From Lactobacillus sp. ESL0680 (GTDB taxonomy: Bacteria; Bacillota; Bacilli; Lactobacillales; Lactobacillaceae), in contig NZ_CP113945.1 in NCBI RefSeq assembly GCF_029392855.1, positions 1,116,001 to 1,180,000 on the forward strand: a stretch of 64,000 nucleotides of DNA, in the 5' to 3' direction. The notes under the pieces are model-generated. The model was given only the letters and a program-made list of their open reading frames with translations, was not told the DNA's origin and did not search any database. Numbering within the stretch: the first letter of the stretch is position 1; every line of letters starts with the position of its first letter. Positions 1 to 10,131 of the stretch are shown here, piece by piece. The position numbers and the translations under genes are program-made.

Positions 1-1686
1 GTTGAACTCAACGGCGAACCATTTACAATTAATGTTCAAAATGGTGATACTGTTAAGGCAGGCCAAGTAATTGCTAACATGGATCTTGATGCCATTAAAA
101 CAGCAAAGTTAGACCCAACAATCATTACAGTCATTACCAACACAAATGATAAACTTGCTGGCTTAGACATCACTGAAGGTGAAATTTCTGCTGGAACCCA
201 AGTAGCAACAGCGTACCTTAAAAATGCCCCAACAACTGCATCGCAGCAAAAATTATCCTATGATGAATTAGCTGCTTTTATCATTAAAAATGTTGGCGGT
301 CCCCAAAATATCAATAATGTTATTCATTGCATTACAAGATTACGGTTCTATCTTAAAGATGAAGCACAAGCAAACGATGATATCCTTAAAAATCAACGCG
401 GTATTCTTGATGTTATGCACGCTTCTGGACAATATCAAGTTGTTATTGGCGATGGCGTTGCCAACTTGTATGACGCATTAATCAAGCAATTACCGGAATT
501 AGACGATAGTGCTACTACCACTAATTCGCAAAACGATAGTAAGAATCCTTTTTCACGGGCAATTAACAATTTAATTGGCTTTATTACTGGTTCAATGAGT
601 CCTGTGATTGGGGTAATTGCTGCTTCAGGTATTATCAAGGGGATTCTTGCTTTATTGACGCTGCCGCAGCTCGGCTCAATACTTAATGTTAACAGCGTTC
701 CTTACATTACCATCAGTGCAATGGCTGACTCGGCCTTCTACTTCCTGCCAATTTGGGTTGGTTTTAGTGCCGCCAAACGTTTAGGTAGTGATCCAATCAT
801 TGCTGCCGTAATCGGTGGGGTTATTACCATGCCGCAGTTAATCACTTGGGGCAAAGCAGGAAAAGTCATGTTTCGCTTCGCTGGGTTAAACTTTCAGTTT
901 TTGAATTATACCTACTCAATCTTCCCAATGATTTTGGCAGCTTGGCTAGCTTACAAGTTAGAAAAATGGCTTAAAAAAGTTTTGCCAACTTACCTGCAAA
1001 TGATTTTTGTGCCATTAATAAGTGTCCTAATTGTTTCTACTATTACCTTAGTAATTACTGGACCAATTATTCAGGGTATCGCCAACGGGATCGCTGTCTT
1101 CATTAACTGGTTAGTTTCCGTATCCGGCTGGCTTGGCGGTTTTATTATCGGTGGCTTCTATCAAGTGCTTGTTATCTTCGGCTTTCACTGGGGTGTTGTG
1201 CCATTGGTTGCACAACAGATTGCAAGTACCGGTCAAAGTGCCATCAACGCAATTATTTGTTCAACAATGATTGCCCAAGGTGCTGCAGTCTTAGCAGTCG
1301 CAATTAAATCTAAGAAGGCTGACATCAAAGAATTAGGCTTTGCCGCAATGATTAGTGCTTTCTGCGGTGTTACTGAACCTGCGATCTATGGCGTTAATCT
1401 TAGATACAAAAAGGTCTTCATTTCTGGTTCAATTGGCGCCGCATTCGGCGGTTTAATTACGGGCTTAATGCACGGAACCATGTTTGGCTTCACGGGTGGC
1501 CTAATTGGGTTTTCAAGTTTCTTCAATCCGAAAAATCCGGGCGATCTAAGCAGCTTCTACACATTCTTGATTGCCAGTGCTGTTTCAATCGTTGTTGCCT
1601 TCATTATTACTTGGTTCTGGGGCTATGACGATAAGATGGTAATGGGCAAGAAAGTTGCTAAAGCAAAGCGCCCAGGTACAATTTAA
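1..1686 (+). CDS. PTS sugar permease, fused IIA-IIB-IIC (5' end cut off)
   Basis: Phosphoenolpyruvate-dependent sugar uptake permease of the glucose/beta-glucoside/trehalose superfamily, membrane-bound. The reading frame is open from base 1, so the first ATG at 79 is internal. Translation from base 1 gives the end of a Crr-type IIA domain (GDTVKAGQVIANMD); its phosphorylated His would lie just outside the window. IIB follows, with its phospho-cysteine in HCITRLRF (Cys codon 328-330). IIC then has about ten hydrophobic segments and the conserved GVTEPAIYGV motif near 1370. The order IIA-IIB-IIC differs from the IIB-IIC-IIA order common in BglP. The sugar cannot be told from sequence; a beta-glucoside, trehalose or sucrose is likely. 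It ends at a bidirectional terminator facing carB. Confidence 0.9.
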   Translation, partial: VELNGEPFTINVQNGDTVKAGQVIANMDLDAIKTAKLDPTIITVITNTNDKLAGLDITEGEISAGTQVATAYLKNAPTTASQQKLSYDELAAFIIKNVGGPQNINNVIHCITRLRFYLKDEAQANDDILKNQRGILDVMHASGQYQVVIGDGVANLYDALIKQLPELDDSATTTNSQNDSKNPFSRAINNLIGFITGSMSPVIGVIAASGIIKGILALLTLPQLGSILNVNSVPYITISAMADSAFYFLPIWVGFSAAKRLGSDPIIAAVIGGVITMPQLITWGKAGKVMFRFAGLNFQFLNYTYSIFPMILAAWLAYKLEKWLKKVLPTYLQMIFVPLISVLIVSTITLVITGPIIQGIANGIAVFINWLVSVSGWLGGFIIGGFYQVLVIFGFHWGVVPLVAQQIASTGQSAINAIICSTMIAQGAAVLAVAIKSKKADIKELGFAAMISAFCGVTEPAIYGVNLRYKKVFISGSIGAAFGGLITGLMHGTMFGFTGGLIGFSSFFNPKNPGDLSSFYTFLIASAVSIVVAFIITWFWGYDDKMVMGKKVAKAKRPGTI

Positions 1687-1701
1687 AAATAATCTGATAT
1701 T

Positions 1702-1750
1702 AAAAAGCAGATCAAGTTTTTCAAAAAGAAATTCTTGACCTGCTTTTTTT
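1702..1750. terminator. Bidirectional terminator between the PTS gene and carB
   Basis: An inverted repeat pairs AAAAAGCAG plus TCAAG with CTTGA plus CTGCTTTTT. A-rich and T-rich flanks let it work on both strands. It separates two convergent genes. Confidence 0.85.
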
Positions 1751-1765
1751 GTAAGAAGTTATCTT

Positions 1766-4700
1766 TTACTTCAAACTAGTTGTTAAAAATGACCGATTGG
1801 CTAGCGCCGTTAATAGTGCGCGTGCTGTATCTAAGCTCGTAATTAGCGGTACATTCTGTTGAATTGCGGTCTGTCTGATAATAAAACCATCAGAATTCTT
1901 CGTTAGATCATGCCCCATTGTATTGATTACCAGATCAATCTTACCGCTGCGCAATTCTGTTAACAAATTACTGTCTGCCTGCTGATGAATTTTGCTAAGC
2001 AAGGTCACATGTAGATTATGCTTTTGCAAAAACGCCGCAGTTCCACTGGTTGCAAATATCCGATAGCCAATCTGGGCGAATTTTTGCGCTAAGGGTAAAA
2101 TCGCCTCTTTATCACGATCCTCAATGGTTAACAATACATTACCACTATCAGGAATCTGCATCCCCGCACCGGCAAAAGCCTTATAGAGAGCCTTTGCAAA
2201 ACTCACATCACTACCCATTACCTCACCTGTTGACTTCATTTCTGGTCCCAAATAACTATCAACATCAGCTAGTTTACTGAATGAAAAAACAGGTGCTTTT
2301 ACACTAACCAATTTTGGTTCTGGTGCCAAGCCGTCGGCATAGCCTTGACTGCGTAGACTTTGCCCCATAATCACTCGCGTTGCAACCTGGGCCATTTCAA
2401 TACCGGTAACTTTACTTAAAAACGGTACTGTTCGACTAGCACGGGGATTAACTTCAATAATGTAAATTTCATTGTCCCGTTCAATTAGCTGCAAGTTCAT
2501 AATTCCGCGGCAATTTAGTTTTAATGCCAATTCCTTGGTAAGTTTGGCAATTTTTTGCTTAACTTCAGTTGAAAAAGTTTGCGCCGGATAAACAGCCATT
2601 GAATCACCTGAATGCACACCGGCATGTTCAATATGTTCCATAATTCCGGGAATCAGCACCTGCTCGCCATCACAAATAGCATCAACGTCGCACTCCCGAC
2701 CATCTAAATAATCATCTACTAAAATTGGGTGACTGCTGGCAATATCTACATGGTCGTGTAAATAATCTTCTAATTCATCTTGACTGTACACAATTGCCAT
2801 TGCTTTACCGCCAAGAACATAACTTGGGCGCACCAAAACTGGATACCCTAGTTTAGCCGCTGCCTGAATAACGCCTGCGTGGCTTGTCGCCGTAATTCCC
2901 TGCGGCTGCTTTAAATGCAACTCTTTAACTGCCTGATCGAATAATTCGCGATCTTCGGCACAATTTAAATCTTCGACACTTGTTCCTAGTACTTTAATGC
3001 CGTGTTCTTCCAGTCCTGCAGCCAGGTTAATTGACGTCTGTCCGCCAAACTGAATGATAATCCCTTCTGGCTGTTCCAAGTCACAAACATTAAGCACATC
3101 TTCCAGTGTCAAAGGTTCAAAGTATAATTTATCAGAAATTGAAAAGTCAGTCGAAACCGTTTCTGGGTTAGAATTAATAACAATTGCTTCATAACCCATC
3201 TTCTGCAATGCCTTAACGGAATGCACGGTTGCATAATCAAACTCAACCCCCTGACCAATTCTAATTGGACCAGAGCCAATCACCAAGACTGATTTTTTAT
3301 GATCACGTTGACTCTCATTTTCTAGGTCATAAGTTGAATAAAAGTATGGCGTTTGCGAAGCAAATTCTGCCGCACAGGTATCAACCATTTTGTAAACAGG
3401 AACAATGCCATGCTGTTTACGCACCTGCCTTACTTGTTCAGGTGTGTGATGCCATAATTTACCAATTGTCTGGTCGCTAAAGCCGTACTTCTTGGCTGTC
3501 TTAAGTACAGTAATATCGTCTGGATGTGCCGTAATGGTCTTCTCCATATCAACGATGTGGCGCACAACATCCAAAAAATAAAAATTGATTTTGGTCAATT
3601 CATGGATATCCGTCATCGAATAGCCCCGGCGAAAGGCTTCGGCAAGATAAAAGAGGCGATCGTCTTGTGCCTTAACCAGCTTTTGTTCCAAATCCTCATC
3701 ACTTGCCTTATGAGCATCTGCAGAATAAAAGTCTTTTTGATCAATTTCTAGCGACCTGACAGCTTTTTGAAAGGCTTCCTCAGCTGTGCGCCCAATCGCC
3801 ATCACCTCACCTGTTGCCTTCATCTGGGTACTGAGTTCGCGGTTAGCTTTAGGAAACTTATCGAACGGCCAGCGGGGAATTTTGCAAACAACATAATCCA
3901 GTGACGGCTCAAACTCTGCAAAAGTTGTCCCCGTTACCGGATTTTTGATTTCATCCAACGTCAGACCAACCGCAATTTTCGCAGCCATCTTGGCAATCGG
4001 ATAACCCGTTGCCTTCGAAGCTAGAGCCGATGAACGTGACACTCTTGGATTAACTTCAATCACATCATAATTAAAGCTCTTTGGATCAAGTGCTAGCTGC
4101 ACGTTGCAGCCACCCTCAATCTTCAATGCTCGAATCAAGCGCAACGAACAATCGCGCAATAGTTGATATTCCTTGTCTGACAGTGTCTGTGATGGTGAAA
4201 AGACAATCGAATCACCAGTATGAATACCAACAGGATCAAAATTTTCCATGCAGCAAACAATCATTGTGTTATCAGCATGATCGCGCATGACTTCAAATTC
4301 AATCTCTTTGTAGCCAGCGATCGACTTTTCTACTAAACATTCAGTAACCGGCGATAATTCCAAGCCGTTCTTGGCAATACGTGCAAGTTCATCATGGTCG
4401 TTGCAAATTCCGCCACCAGTGCCACCCATGGTAAAAGCCGGACGAACAATGATTGGGTAGCCAATTTCATCCCCAAATGCCAATGCCTCAGCGACAGTTT
4501 TGACACTTTTGGATGGTGGAACCGGCTCGCCCAACTGCTGACATAATTGTTTAAACTCTTCGCGATCTTCTGCCTGCTCGATTGACGCAAGCTTAGTTCC
4601 TAAAAGTTCAATCCCTAATTCCTGTAAGATGCCGCTTTCAGCTAAAGATAAAGCCATGTTCAGGCCGACTTGACCGCCTAGTGTCGGCAAAATTGCATCG

Positions 4701-4948
4701 GGATATTCTTGACGAATAATTCGCGAAATTGCATCAACTGTCAACGGTTCAAGATAAACCTTGTCGGCAATTTCAGTATCCGTCATAATCGTTGCTGGAT
4801 TGGAATTAACCAGCACGACTTCGTAGCCCTCTTCGCGCAAAGCTAGACACGCCTGCGTTCCCGAATAGTCAAATTCTGCTGCTTGGCCAATAATTATCGG
4901 TCCCGAGCCGATGACCATAATTTTATGAATATCTGTTCTTTTAGGCAT
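1766..4948 (-). CDS. carB: Carbamoyl-phosphate synthase large chain
   Basis: Makes carbamoyl phosphate from bicarbonate, two ATP and the ammonia delivered by CarA; first step of pyrimidine (and arginine) synthesis. The 1,060 residues match the usual length. The two homologous ATP-grasp halves are visible: each opens with a [23 protein letters not shown] motif (near residues 14 and 560) and carries an EVNPR motif. The C-terminal MGS-like allosteric domain starts near 930 and includes [10 protein letters not shown]. The start codon overlaps the end of carA by 8 bp, which suggests translational coupling. It is the last gene of the pyrR-pyrB-pyrC-carA-carB operon, so pyrimidine supply should control it through PyrR. 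Confidence 0.97.
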   Translation of the reverse strand: MPKRTDIHKIMVIGSGPIIIGQAAEFDYSGTQACLALREEGYEVVLVNSNPATIMTDTEIADKVYLEPLTVDAISRIIRQEYPDAILPTLGGQVGLNMALSLAESGILQELGIELLGTKLASIEQAEDREEFKQLCQQLGEPVPPSKSVKTVAEALAFGDEIGYPIIVRPAFTMGGTGGGICNDHDELARIAKNGLELSPVTECLVEKSIAGYKEIEFEVMRDHADNTMIVCCMENFDPVGIHTGDSIVFSPSQTLSDKEYQLLRDCSLRLIRALKIEGGCNVQLALDPKSFNYDVIEVNPRVSRSSALASKATGYPIAKMAAKIAVGLTLDEIKNPVTGTTFAEFEPSLDYVVCKIPRWPFDKFPKANRELSTQMKATGEVMAIGRTAEEAFQKAVRSLEIDQKDFYSADAHKASDEDLEQKLVKAQDDRLFYLAEAFRRGYSMTDIHELTKINFYFLDVVRHIVDMEKTITAHPDDITVLKTAKKYGFSDQTIGKLWHHTPEQVRQVRKQHGIVPVYKMVDTCAAEFASQTPYFYSTYDLENESQRDHKKSVLVIGSGPIRIGQGVEFDYATVHSVKALQKMGYEAIVINSNPETVSTDFSISDKLYFEPLTLEDVLNVCDLEQPEGIIIQFGGQTSINLAAGLEEHGIKVLGTSVEDLNCAEDRELFDQAVKELHLKQPQGITATSHAGVIQAAAKLGYPVLVRPSYVLGGKAMAIVYSQDELEDYLHDHVDIASSHPILVDDYLDGRECDVDAICDGEQVLIPGIMEHIEHAGVHSGDSMAVYPAQTFSTEVKQKIAKLTKELALKLNCRGIMNLQLIERDNEIYIIEVNPRASRTVPFLSKVTGIEMAQVATRVIMGQSLRSQGYADGLAPEPKLVSVKAPVFSFSKLADVDSYLGPEMKSTGEVMGSDVSFAKALYKAFAGAGMQIPDSGNVLLTIEDRDKEAILPLAQKFAQIGYRIFATSGTAAFLQKHNLHVTLLSKIHQQADSNLLTELRSGKIDLVINTMGHDLTKNSDGFIIRQTAIQQNVPLITSLDTARALLTALANRSFLTTSLK

Positions 4949-6026
4949 GTTGCTTAGCTTCCTTTCTTTGATCGATCATTTGCATAAAGTAATCAAAAAT
5001 CCCTTGCTGATCGTGTGGTCCAGGAGTTGCATCTGGATGAAACTGCACCGAAAATGCCGGATACTTCTTATGGCGCAGACCTTCAATTGTACCGTCATTA
5101 ACTTCAACGTGAGTTACCATTAAGTCAGTTGCCGCAATTGATTCTGCCTTAACCGCGTAGCCATGATTCTGCGAACTAAAGCCAATATTACCGGTCGCAA
5201 TTTCGCGAACTGGGTGATTAAGTCCTCGATGACCAAATTTCATTTTGAACGTCTCGGCACCATTCGCCAAAGCAAAAACTTGATGCCCCATACAGATCCC
5301 CATTAATGGCAAATACTGCTCAACTTCTCGCACCATCGTCGCAGCACGCGACATTTCCTCAGGATTACCGGGACCGTTAGAAAGTAATACCCCGTCTGGA
5401 TGCAAACTTAGAATGCGTTCAGCTGTGGTATTGTACGGCACGACAATACAGTTACAATCACGCTGCACTAATTCGCGCAGAATACTATTTTTGATACCAA
5501 AATCAACCACCACAATATTGCGCTTGGAACCAGGTACTGGATACGAGCGGGTTGTCGACACCCGGCTAACTGCTCCCTTAGTTAAATTTTCTTTTTGTAG
5601 GGCTTGAGCAATTTGGGCTGCATCAGCCGCAGAATTAGCAATCTGACCGCGCATTGTACCATGCAGCCGCAATTTTTTAACTAAAGCACGCGTATCAATT
5701 CCTTGAATACCGGGAATATTTAATTTTTTAAGAAAGTCTGGCAAGGTTGTCTGCATGCGCCAGTTATCAGGATGATGCGCCACTTGATGACAAATCACGC
5801 CCTTAATTCCCGGTTCAAGCGATTCATAATCTGCTAGTGTAATGCCATAATTACCAATCAGAGGGTTAGTGAACACTAAAATCTGATCGGCATAAGATTG
5901 ATCCGTAATCGCTTCCTGATAACCGGTCATCCCCGTTGTGAAGACCACTTCACCTTTTGCTTCACATGCAGCACCGAAGCCTTCGCCCTGATAGATACTG
6001 CCGTCTTCCAAAATCAGATACTTCAT
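4941..6026 (-). CDS. carA: Carbamoyl-phosphate synthase small chain (glutaminase)
   Basis: Class I glutamine amidotransferase subunit that releases ammonia from glutamine for CarB. It has 361 residues, normal for the family. The nucleophilic Cys sits in GICMGHQVF and the catalytic His in [14 protein letters not shown]. The third triad residue, Glu in the well-known HPEA motif, reads Asp here (HPDA, GAT codon). The N-terminal CPSase-specific domain ([13 protein letters not shown]) is intact. It starts 2 bp after pyrC and overlaps carB by 8 bp, inside the PyrR-controlled operon. Annotation is secure; the Glu-to-Asp change is conservative and probably still active. Confidence 0.96.
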   Translation of the reverse strand: MKYLILEDGSIYQGEGFGAACEAKGEVVFTTGMTGYQEAITDQSYADQILVFTNPLIGNYGITLADYESLEPGIKGVICHQVAHHPDNWRMQTTLPDFLKKLNIPGIQGIDTRALVKKLRLHGTMRGQIANSAADAAQIAQALQKENLTKGAVSRVSTTRSYPVPGSKRNIVVVDFGIKNSILRELVQRDCNCIVVPYNTTAERILSLHPDGVLLSNGPGNPEEMSRAATMVREVEQYLPLMGICMGHQVFALANGAETFKMKFGHRGLNHPVREIATGNIGFSSQNHGYAVKAESIAATDLMVTHVEVNDGTIEGLRHKKYPAFSVQFHPDATPGPHDQQGIFDYFMQMIDQRKEAKQHA

Positions 6027-6028
6027 TA

Positions 6029-7300
6029 TTACTCCTTTACTTGATAAACTACGCGTCCAGAAACCATTGTCATTATCGTTGGTCCATAAACTATGTCTTC
6101 GGTAAACGGTGTATTACAACTTTTTGAAAGGTAGTCCTGCTGGTGTAATTTTTTCTTAGCCTGCAAGTCAAAAATGGCAATATCTGCCGGTTCACCAATT
6201 GCAATCCTCCCCGCATGTTGCAAGTTAAAAACCGTCGCCGGCTTAATTGTTAACCAAGCGAGTAATTGCGTTATACTGCAGCACCCTGTCTTGACTAGCT
6301 GCGTATAAAGCTCACTAAAGGCTGTCTCACTACCAGTAATGCCAAAAGCTGCTCTGCTAAAGCCACCTGCCTTATCCTGCTGGGTATGTGGTGCATGATC
6401 CGTAGCAATCATATCAATTGTCCCATCAAGCAGTCCGGCAATTAATGCCTGTTGGTCTTCTTTTGACCTTAACGGCGGGTTCATCTTAAAATTACTGTCG
6501 TTTTGTGTAATATCATTTTCTGTTAACAACAGATGATGCGGTGCTGCTTCACAGGTAACGTATACACCACGCTTTTTGGCAATTCTGATTAAGTCAACAC
6601 TGGTCTTAGTTGAAACATGGCAAACATGATAATGCACACCAGTCTTAGCAGCCAGTAACAGGTCGCGCGCAATTTGCGTGGTTTCTGCTAGTTCTGTAAT
6701 GGGTCGCAAGTCAAATTCTGCTGCCTTTGGACCACTATTAATTACCCCAAGATTAAAAAGCGTGTCATCTTGAGCATGTTCGGCAATGATTAGATGATTG
6801 TCTTTTGCCTGCTGCATTGCATTGTACATTGTTTGTGCATTCTGTACGCCCTTGCCGTCATTACTTAGAGCAATTGCGCCAGCTTTTTTTAAACTAGCAT
6901 AGTCAGGGAGAGTATCGCCAACTTCATCAACTGTAATTGGCCCGTATTGTAAAACATGGACGACACCATTCTGCTTATTATTAGTTACCATCTTTTGCAG
7001 TAATTCAGCAGTATTGGGAACCGGCACCACATTTGGCATTGCCGCGGTAGTTGTAAAACCGCCATGAGCTGCAGCCAGCGTCCCCGAATGAACATTTTCC
7101 TTTGCTGTTTGGCCAGGATCACGATAATGAACATGCATGTCGATCAAACCCGGACTGACCAGCTTATCTTGCGCGTCAATGACTTTCTCAGCCGTCAAAT
7201 CTTGACCAATAGCATTAATGCAGCCATTTTTAATTAAAATATCGCACTGGGTAAGTCGGTTGTCCAAACAGACTTGACCATTTTTAATGACTGTAGCCAT
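6029..7300 (-). CDS. pyrC: Dihydroorotase
   Basis: Cytosolic zinc amidohydrolase that cyclises carbamoyl aspartate to dihydroorotate, the third step of UMP synthesis. Length 423 residues. The metal-binding DMHVHYRDPGQTAKE motif is near residue 55. HVCHVSTKTSVDLI (about 225) and the catalytic DHAPH motif (about 300) show a type I (class I) dihydroorotase as in Bacillus. The start overlaps the pyrB stop by one base (TAATG), and the gene is followed after 2 bp by carA, so it lies inside the pyr operon. Confidence 0.96.
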   Translation of the reverse strand: MATVIKNGQVCLDNRLTQCDILIKNGCINAIGQDLTAEKVIDAQDKLVSPGLIDMHVHYRDPGQTAKENVHSGTLAAAHGGFTTTAAMPNVVPVPNTAELLQKMVTNNKQNGVVHVLQYGPITVDEVGDTLPDYASLKKAGAIALSNDGKGVQNAQTMYNAMQQAKDNHLIIAEHAQDDTLFNLGVINSGPKAAEFDLRPITELAETTQIARDLLLAAKTGVHYHVCHVSTKTSVDLIRIAKKRGVYVTCEAAPHHLLLTENDITQNDSNFKMNPPLRSKEDQQALIAGLLDGTIDMIATDHAPHTQQDKAGGFSRAAFGITGSETAFSELYTQLVKTGCCSITQLLAWLTIKPATVFNLQHAGRIAIGEPADIAIFDLQAKKKLHQQDYLSKSCNTPFTEDIVYGPTIMTMVSGRVVYQVKE

Positions 7301-8256
7301 TATTCTAGCCCTCCCAACTGGCGACCGCGCAGTACCGCCTCAATCATTGCCATGCGCATAAAGACCCCATTTTGCATCTGACGAACAAACATACTCTTGG
7401 GTGCTTCAACTAATTTGCCAGCTAGTTCAACATCACGATTAATCGGACCTGGATGCATGATAATTGCATCCTTTTTTAGTGCATGATAGCGGCGCTCATT
7501 AATCCCAAATTGCTCGTGATATTGCATTGGGTCAAACTTACTTTCATTCAGGTCACCTGCATGACGCTCATGCTGAACGCGCAGTAACATCATCACATCA
7601 ACTTGACCAATCAGATCGTCAAGCGGGGCAAACTGCCCATATTGGTCAAACTGCTTGTCATACCAATATTCTGGTCCAGAAAAGTAAACTTGCGCACCAA
7701 GCTGAGTTAATAACTCCATATTACTTTTGGCGACCCGAGAATTGGTAATGTCACCAACGATCGCTACTTTCAAATTCTCAAAATGACCAAAGTGCTCATG
7801 AATTGTCATCATGTCAAGCAGACATTGCGATGGGTGCTGACCACTGCCATCACCGGCATTAATGACGCCAATGCTTAAGTGCTGCTCAGGCGCTAAAGAA
7901 ATTAACTCATTGTAATATTCATTTTGCGGATGGCGAATAACTTCAAGGTTAACCCCCAAGGCCGCCATAGTTAGCGAGGTATCATATAAGGTCTCACCTT
8001 TTTTAACTGAACTATGAGCCGGATCAAAGGGAATAACTGTTAAGCCTAATTTGCGCTCCGCAATTTCAAAGCTGGTATGGGTTCTGCTTGAATTTTCAAA
8101 AAACATGTTAGTCACATAAACTGGCCTAGCCAATTTGGGTATAGCCCCTCCACGCTTAAAGTACTCTGCACGGTCAATCAAGGCGCGTACTTCATCTGCC
8201 TGCAAGCCGGCGACACTAACAAAATGCGGTAAACTAACAAGATTATAATTTTTCAT
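7300..8256 (-). CDS. pyrB: Aspartate carbamoyltransferase catalytic chain
   Basis: Joins carbamoyl phosphate and aspartate to form carbamoyl aspartate. The carbamoyl-phosphate site is seen as [14 protein letters not shown] near residue 50, and [10 protein letters not shown] lies near 270. A protein of 318 residues results from the ATG at 8256, which has an AGAAAGGG ribosome site. The nine codons further upstream in the longest frame fall in the leader and were dropped. No pyrI regulatory chain is present, as in other Firmicutes. A PyrR-type attenuator lies directly upstream, between pyrR and pyrB. Confidence 0.96.
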   Translation of the reverse strand: MKNYNLVSLPHFVSVAGLQADEVRALIDRAEYFKRGGAIPKLARPVYVTNMFFENSSRTHTSFEIAERKLGLTVIPFDPAHSSVKKGETLYDTSLTMAALGVNLEVIRHPQNEYYNELISLAPEQHLSIGVINAGDGSGQHPSQCLLDMMTIHEHFGHFENLKVAIVGDITNSRVAKSNMELLTQLGAQVYFSGPEYWYDKQFDQYGQFAPLDDLIGQVDVMMLLRVQHERHAGDLNESKFDPMQYHEQFGINERRYHALKKDAIIMHPGPINRDVELAGKLVEAPKSMFVRQMQNGVFMRMAMIEAVLRGRQLGGLE

Positions 8257-8280
8257 GGTCGAAACCCTTTCTTTAAGATA

Positions 8281-8395
8281 CAAAAAACCTGAAGCATTTA
8301 GATTGCTCCAGGTTAATCAAAAGGGATTTTGGGCCTATTTTAAGATACTCCAAAAGAACTCAAACCCTTCTGACCCTCTCTGGAGTCAATTAAAT
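8281..8395 (-). promoter_or_regulatory. PyrR-dependent attenuator before pyrB
   Basis: In the transcript the PyrR-binding hairpin reads GACUCCAGAGAGGGUC (8372-8387), matching the known consensus UCCNGNGAGG inside a stem. About 60 nt later comes a terminator hairpin, AACCUGGAGCA paired with UGCUUCAGGUU and followed by six U (8281-8314). This is the standard PyrR layout: with UMP bound, PyrR stabilises the first hairpin and the terminator forms. It gives pyrBC-carAB a second control point after pyrR. Confidence 0.9.
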
Positions 8396-8424
8396 GGTTG
8401 AATGATTAAATTAACTAAATTATG

Positions 8425-8982
<558 letters not shown>

Positions 8983-8992
8983 TCATATCCCC

Positions 8993-9060
8993 AAAATAAA
9001 AGCACCTAGTCGATGAGACCAGGCGCTAACTTGATTGCCTTGCTAGCCTCTCTGGACTAA
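8993..9060 (-). promoter_or_regulatory. PyrR-dependent attenuator in the pyrR leader
   Basis: The transcript carries the near-perfect PyrR loop UAGUCCAGAGAGGCUA (9044-9059). A 10-bp terminator follows, AGCGCCUGGU with ACUAGGUGCU and a U-rich tail (8993-9027). GCUAGC at the 3' edge of the PyrR loop can pair with GUUAGC at the 5' arm of the terminator, giving the alternative antiterminator. The pyr operon is therefore autoregulated from its first leader. Confidence 0.92.
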
Positions 9061-9079
9061 TTAAAGGAATATTAAGTTA

Positions 9080-9108
9080 AATATACGGACAATTATTATA
9101 ATTGTCAA
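9080..9108 (-). promoter_or_regulatory. Promoter of the pyrR-pyrBC-carAB operon
   Basis: TTGACA (9103-9108) and TATATT (9080-9085) are separated by exactly 17 bp on the minus strand, just past the pyrD stop codon. Transcription would start near 9073 and run straight into the PyrR leader. Confidence 0.75.
9088..9106. repeat. Perfect palindrome overlapping the pyrR promoter
   Basis: GACAATTA and TAATTGTC flank 3 bp, giving a 19-bp perfect inverted repeat. It covers part of the -35 box and most of the spacer of the pyrR promoter. There is no T-run, so it does not look like a terminator for pyrD. An operator is possible, but palindromes also arise easily in AT-rich DNA. Confidence 0.5.
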
Positions 9109-9117
9109 ATTAAATTT

Positions 9118-10041
9118 TTAATTAAATTGAACTTGACCGACAAGATCATTGATATCGCTAACACCTAACTTATTTAGCAGTGCCGGTAATTTTTGAATAA
9201 TATGCGGGCAGGCTAAATCATCGTGAAAATGCGCACTGCCAACGGCCACGGCACTGGCCCCTGCCAGCATAAATTCAACTACGTCTTCAGCACTTGCAAT
9301 GCCGCCCATCCCAATAATCGGCAGCTTAGTTGCCTGATAAACCTGGTGAACTTGATATAGCGCAAGCGGCTTAATACCACTGCCCGAAAGACCGCCAACA
9401 TTATTACCTAAAAATGGCTTGCGCGTTTCAAGGTTTATCCGCAAACCCATCACTGTATTAATTAGCGACAAACCATCAGCACCACCAGATTCTGCAGCGC
9501 GGGCAATCTCAGTAATTGAGGTAACATTGGGTGTTAACTTGACATAAATTGGCACCTCAACTACTTGTTTAATGGCAGTTATCAGCTGCTCGACCAATTC
9601 CGGATGAACGCCAAAGGTCATGCCGCCGCGAGCCACATTAGGACAGGAAAAATTAAGTTCTAATGCATCTACCAAACCAGATGCGGACAATTCTTTTGCT
9701 ACCTGCACATAGTCAGACTTACTGCCGCCGCCAACACTAGCAATAATTGGCAAGTTGGGATATTTTTGACGCACAGCTGGGATTTTTTCACTGACAACCT
9801 TGTTAACTCCGGGATTAGTTAATCCTACCGAATTTAGCACACCAGATTCTAACACTGCAATTTGCGGCTGCGGATTACCCAGCCGTGCTTGCGGTGTTGT
9901 TGTTTTCAGTACCAACGCTCCTAACTCATTTAGGTCAAACTTGTTAGCAGCGGGAACATCGCCGAAGCCAAAAGTTCCACTTGCTGGCATCACCGGATTT
10001 TTCAGGTGCAGACCGGGTAATTTTACACTAAGATTAGTCAT
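9118..10041 (-). CDS. pyrD: Dihydroorotate dehydrogenase, class 1B-like
   Basis: FMN enzyme oxidising dihydroorotate to orotate. The start is the ATG at 10041 with GGAGG ahead of it; the in-frame ATG at 10053 overlaps that ribosome site. This gives 307 residues. [10 protein letters not shown] is near residue 18, the catalytic Cys is in ELNFSCPNV (about residue 133), and [16 protein letters not shown] lies in the C-terminal FMN site. Cys as active base and the overall motifs point to class 1B, which normally pairs with the PyrK electron-transfer subunit. No pyrK is in this window. It has its own putative promoter and no visible PyrR box. Confidence 0.93.
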   Translation of the reverse strand: MTNLSVKLPGLHLKNPVMPASGTFGFGDVPAANKFDLNELGALVLKTTTPQARLGNPQPQIAVLESGVLNSVGLTNPGVNKVVSEKIPAVRQKYPNLPIIASVGGGSKSDYVQVAKELSASGLVDALELNFSCPNVARGGMTFGVHPELVEQLITAIKQVVEVPIYVKLTPNVTSITEIARAAESGGADGLSLINTVMGLRINLETRKPFLGNNVGGLSGSGIKPLALYQVHQVYQATKLPIIGMGGIASAEDVVEFMLAGASAVAVGSAHFHDDLACPHIIQKLPALLNKLGVSDINDLVGQVQFN

Positions 10042-10093
10042 CTTTACCTCCAAAAATGTATGCTCACAGACATTACAATTATTTTCGCAGTTT

Positions 10094-10121
10094 ATTTTAC
10101 ACGTTTTTAATTATTTGCCAA
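10094..10121 (-). promoter_or_regulatory. Possible pyrD promoter
   Basis: TTGGCA (10116-10121) and TAAAAT (10094-10099) with a 16-bp spacer lie upstream of pyrD, just after the stop of the preceding gene. No PyrR loop follows in the leader. Confidence 0.35.
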
Positions 10122-10131
10122 GATTTAATTT

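Noticed and set aside
2050..4590. Several open frames of 69-85 residues inside carB on both strands
   Set aside because: They are shadows of a conserved gene, lack ribosome sites and show no recognisable motifs.
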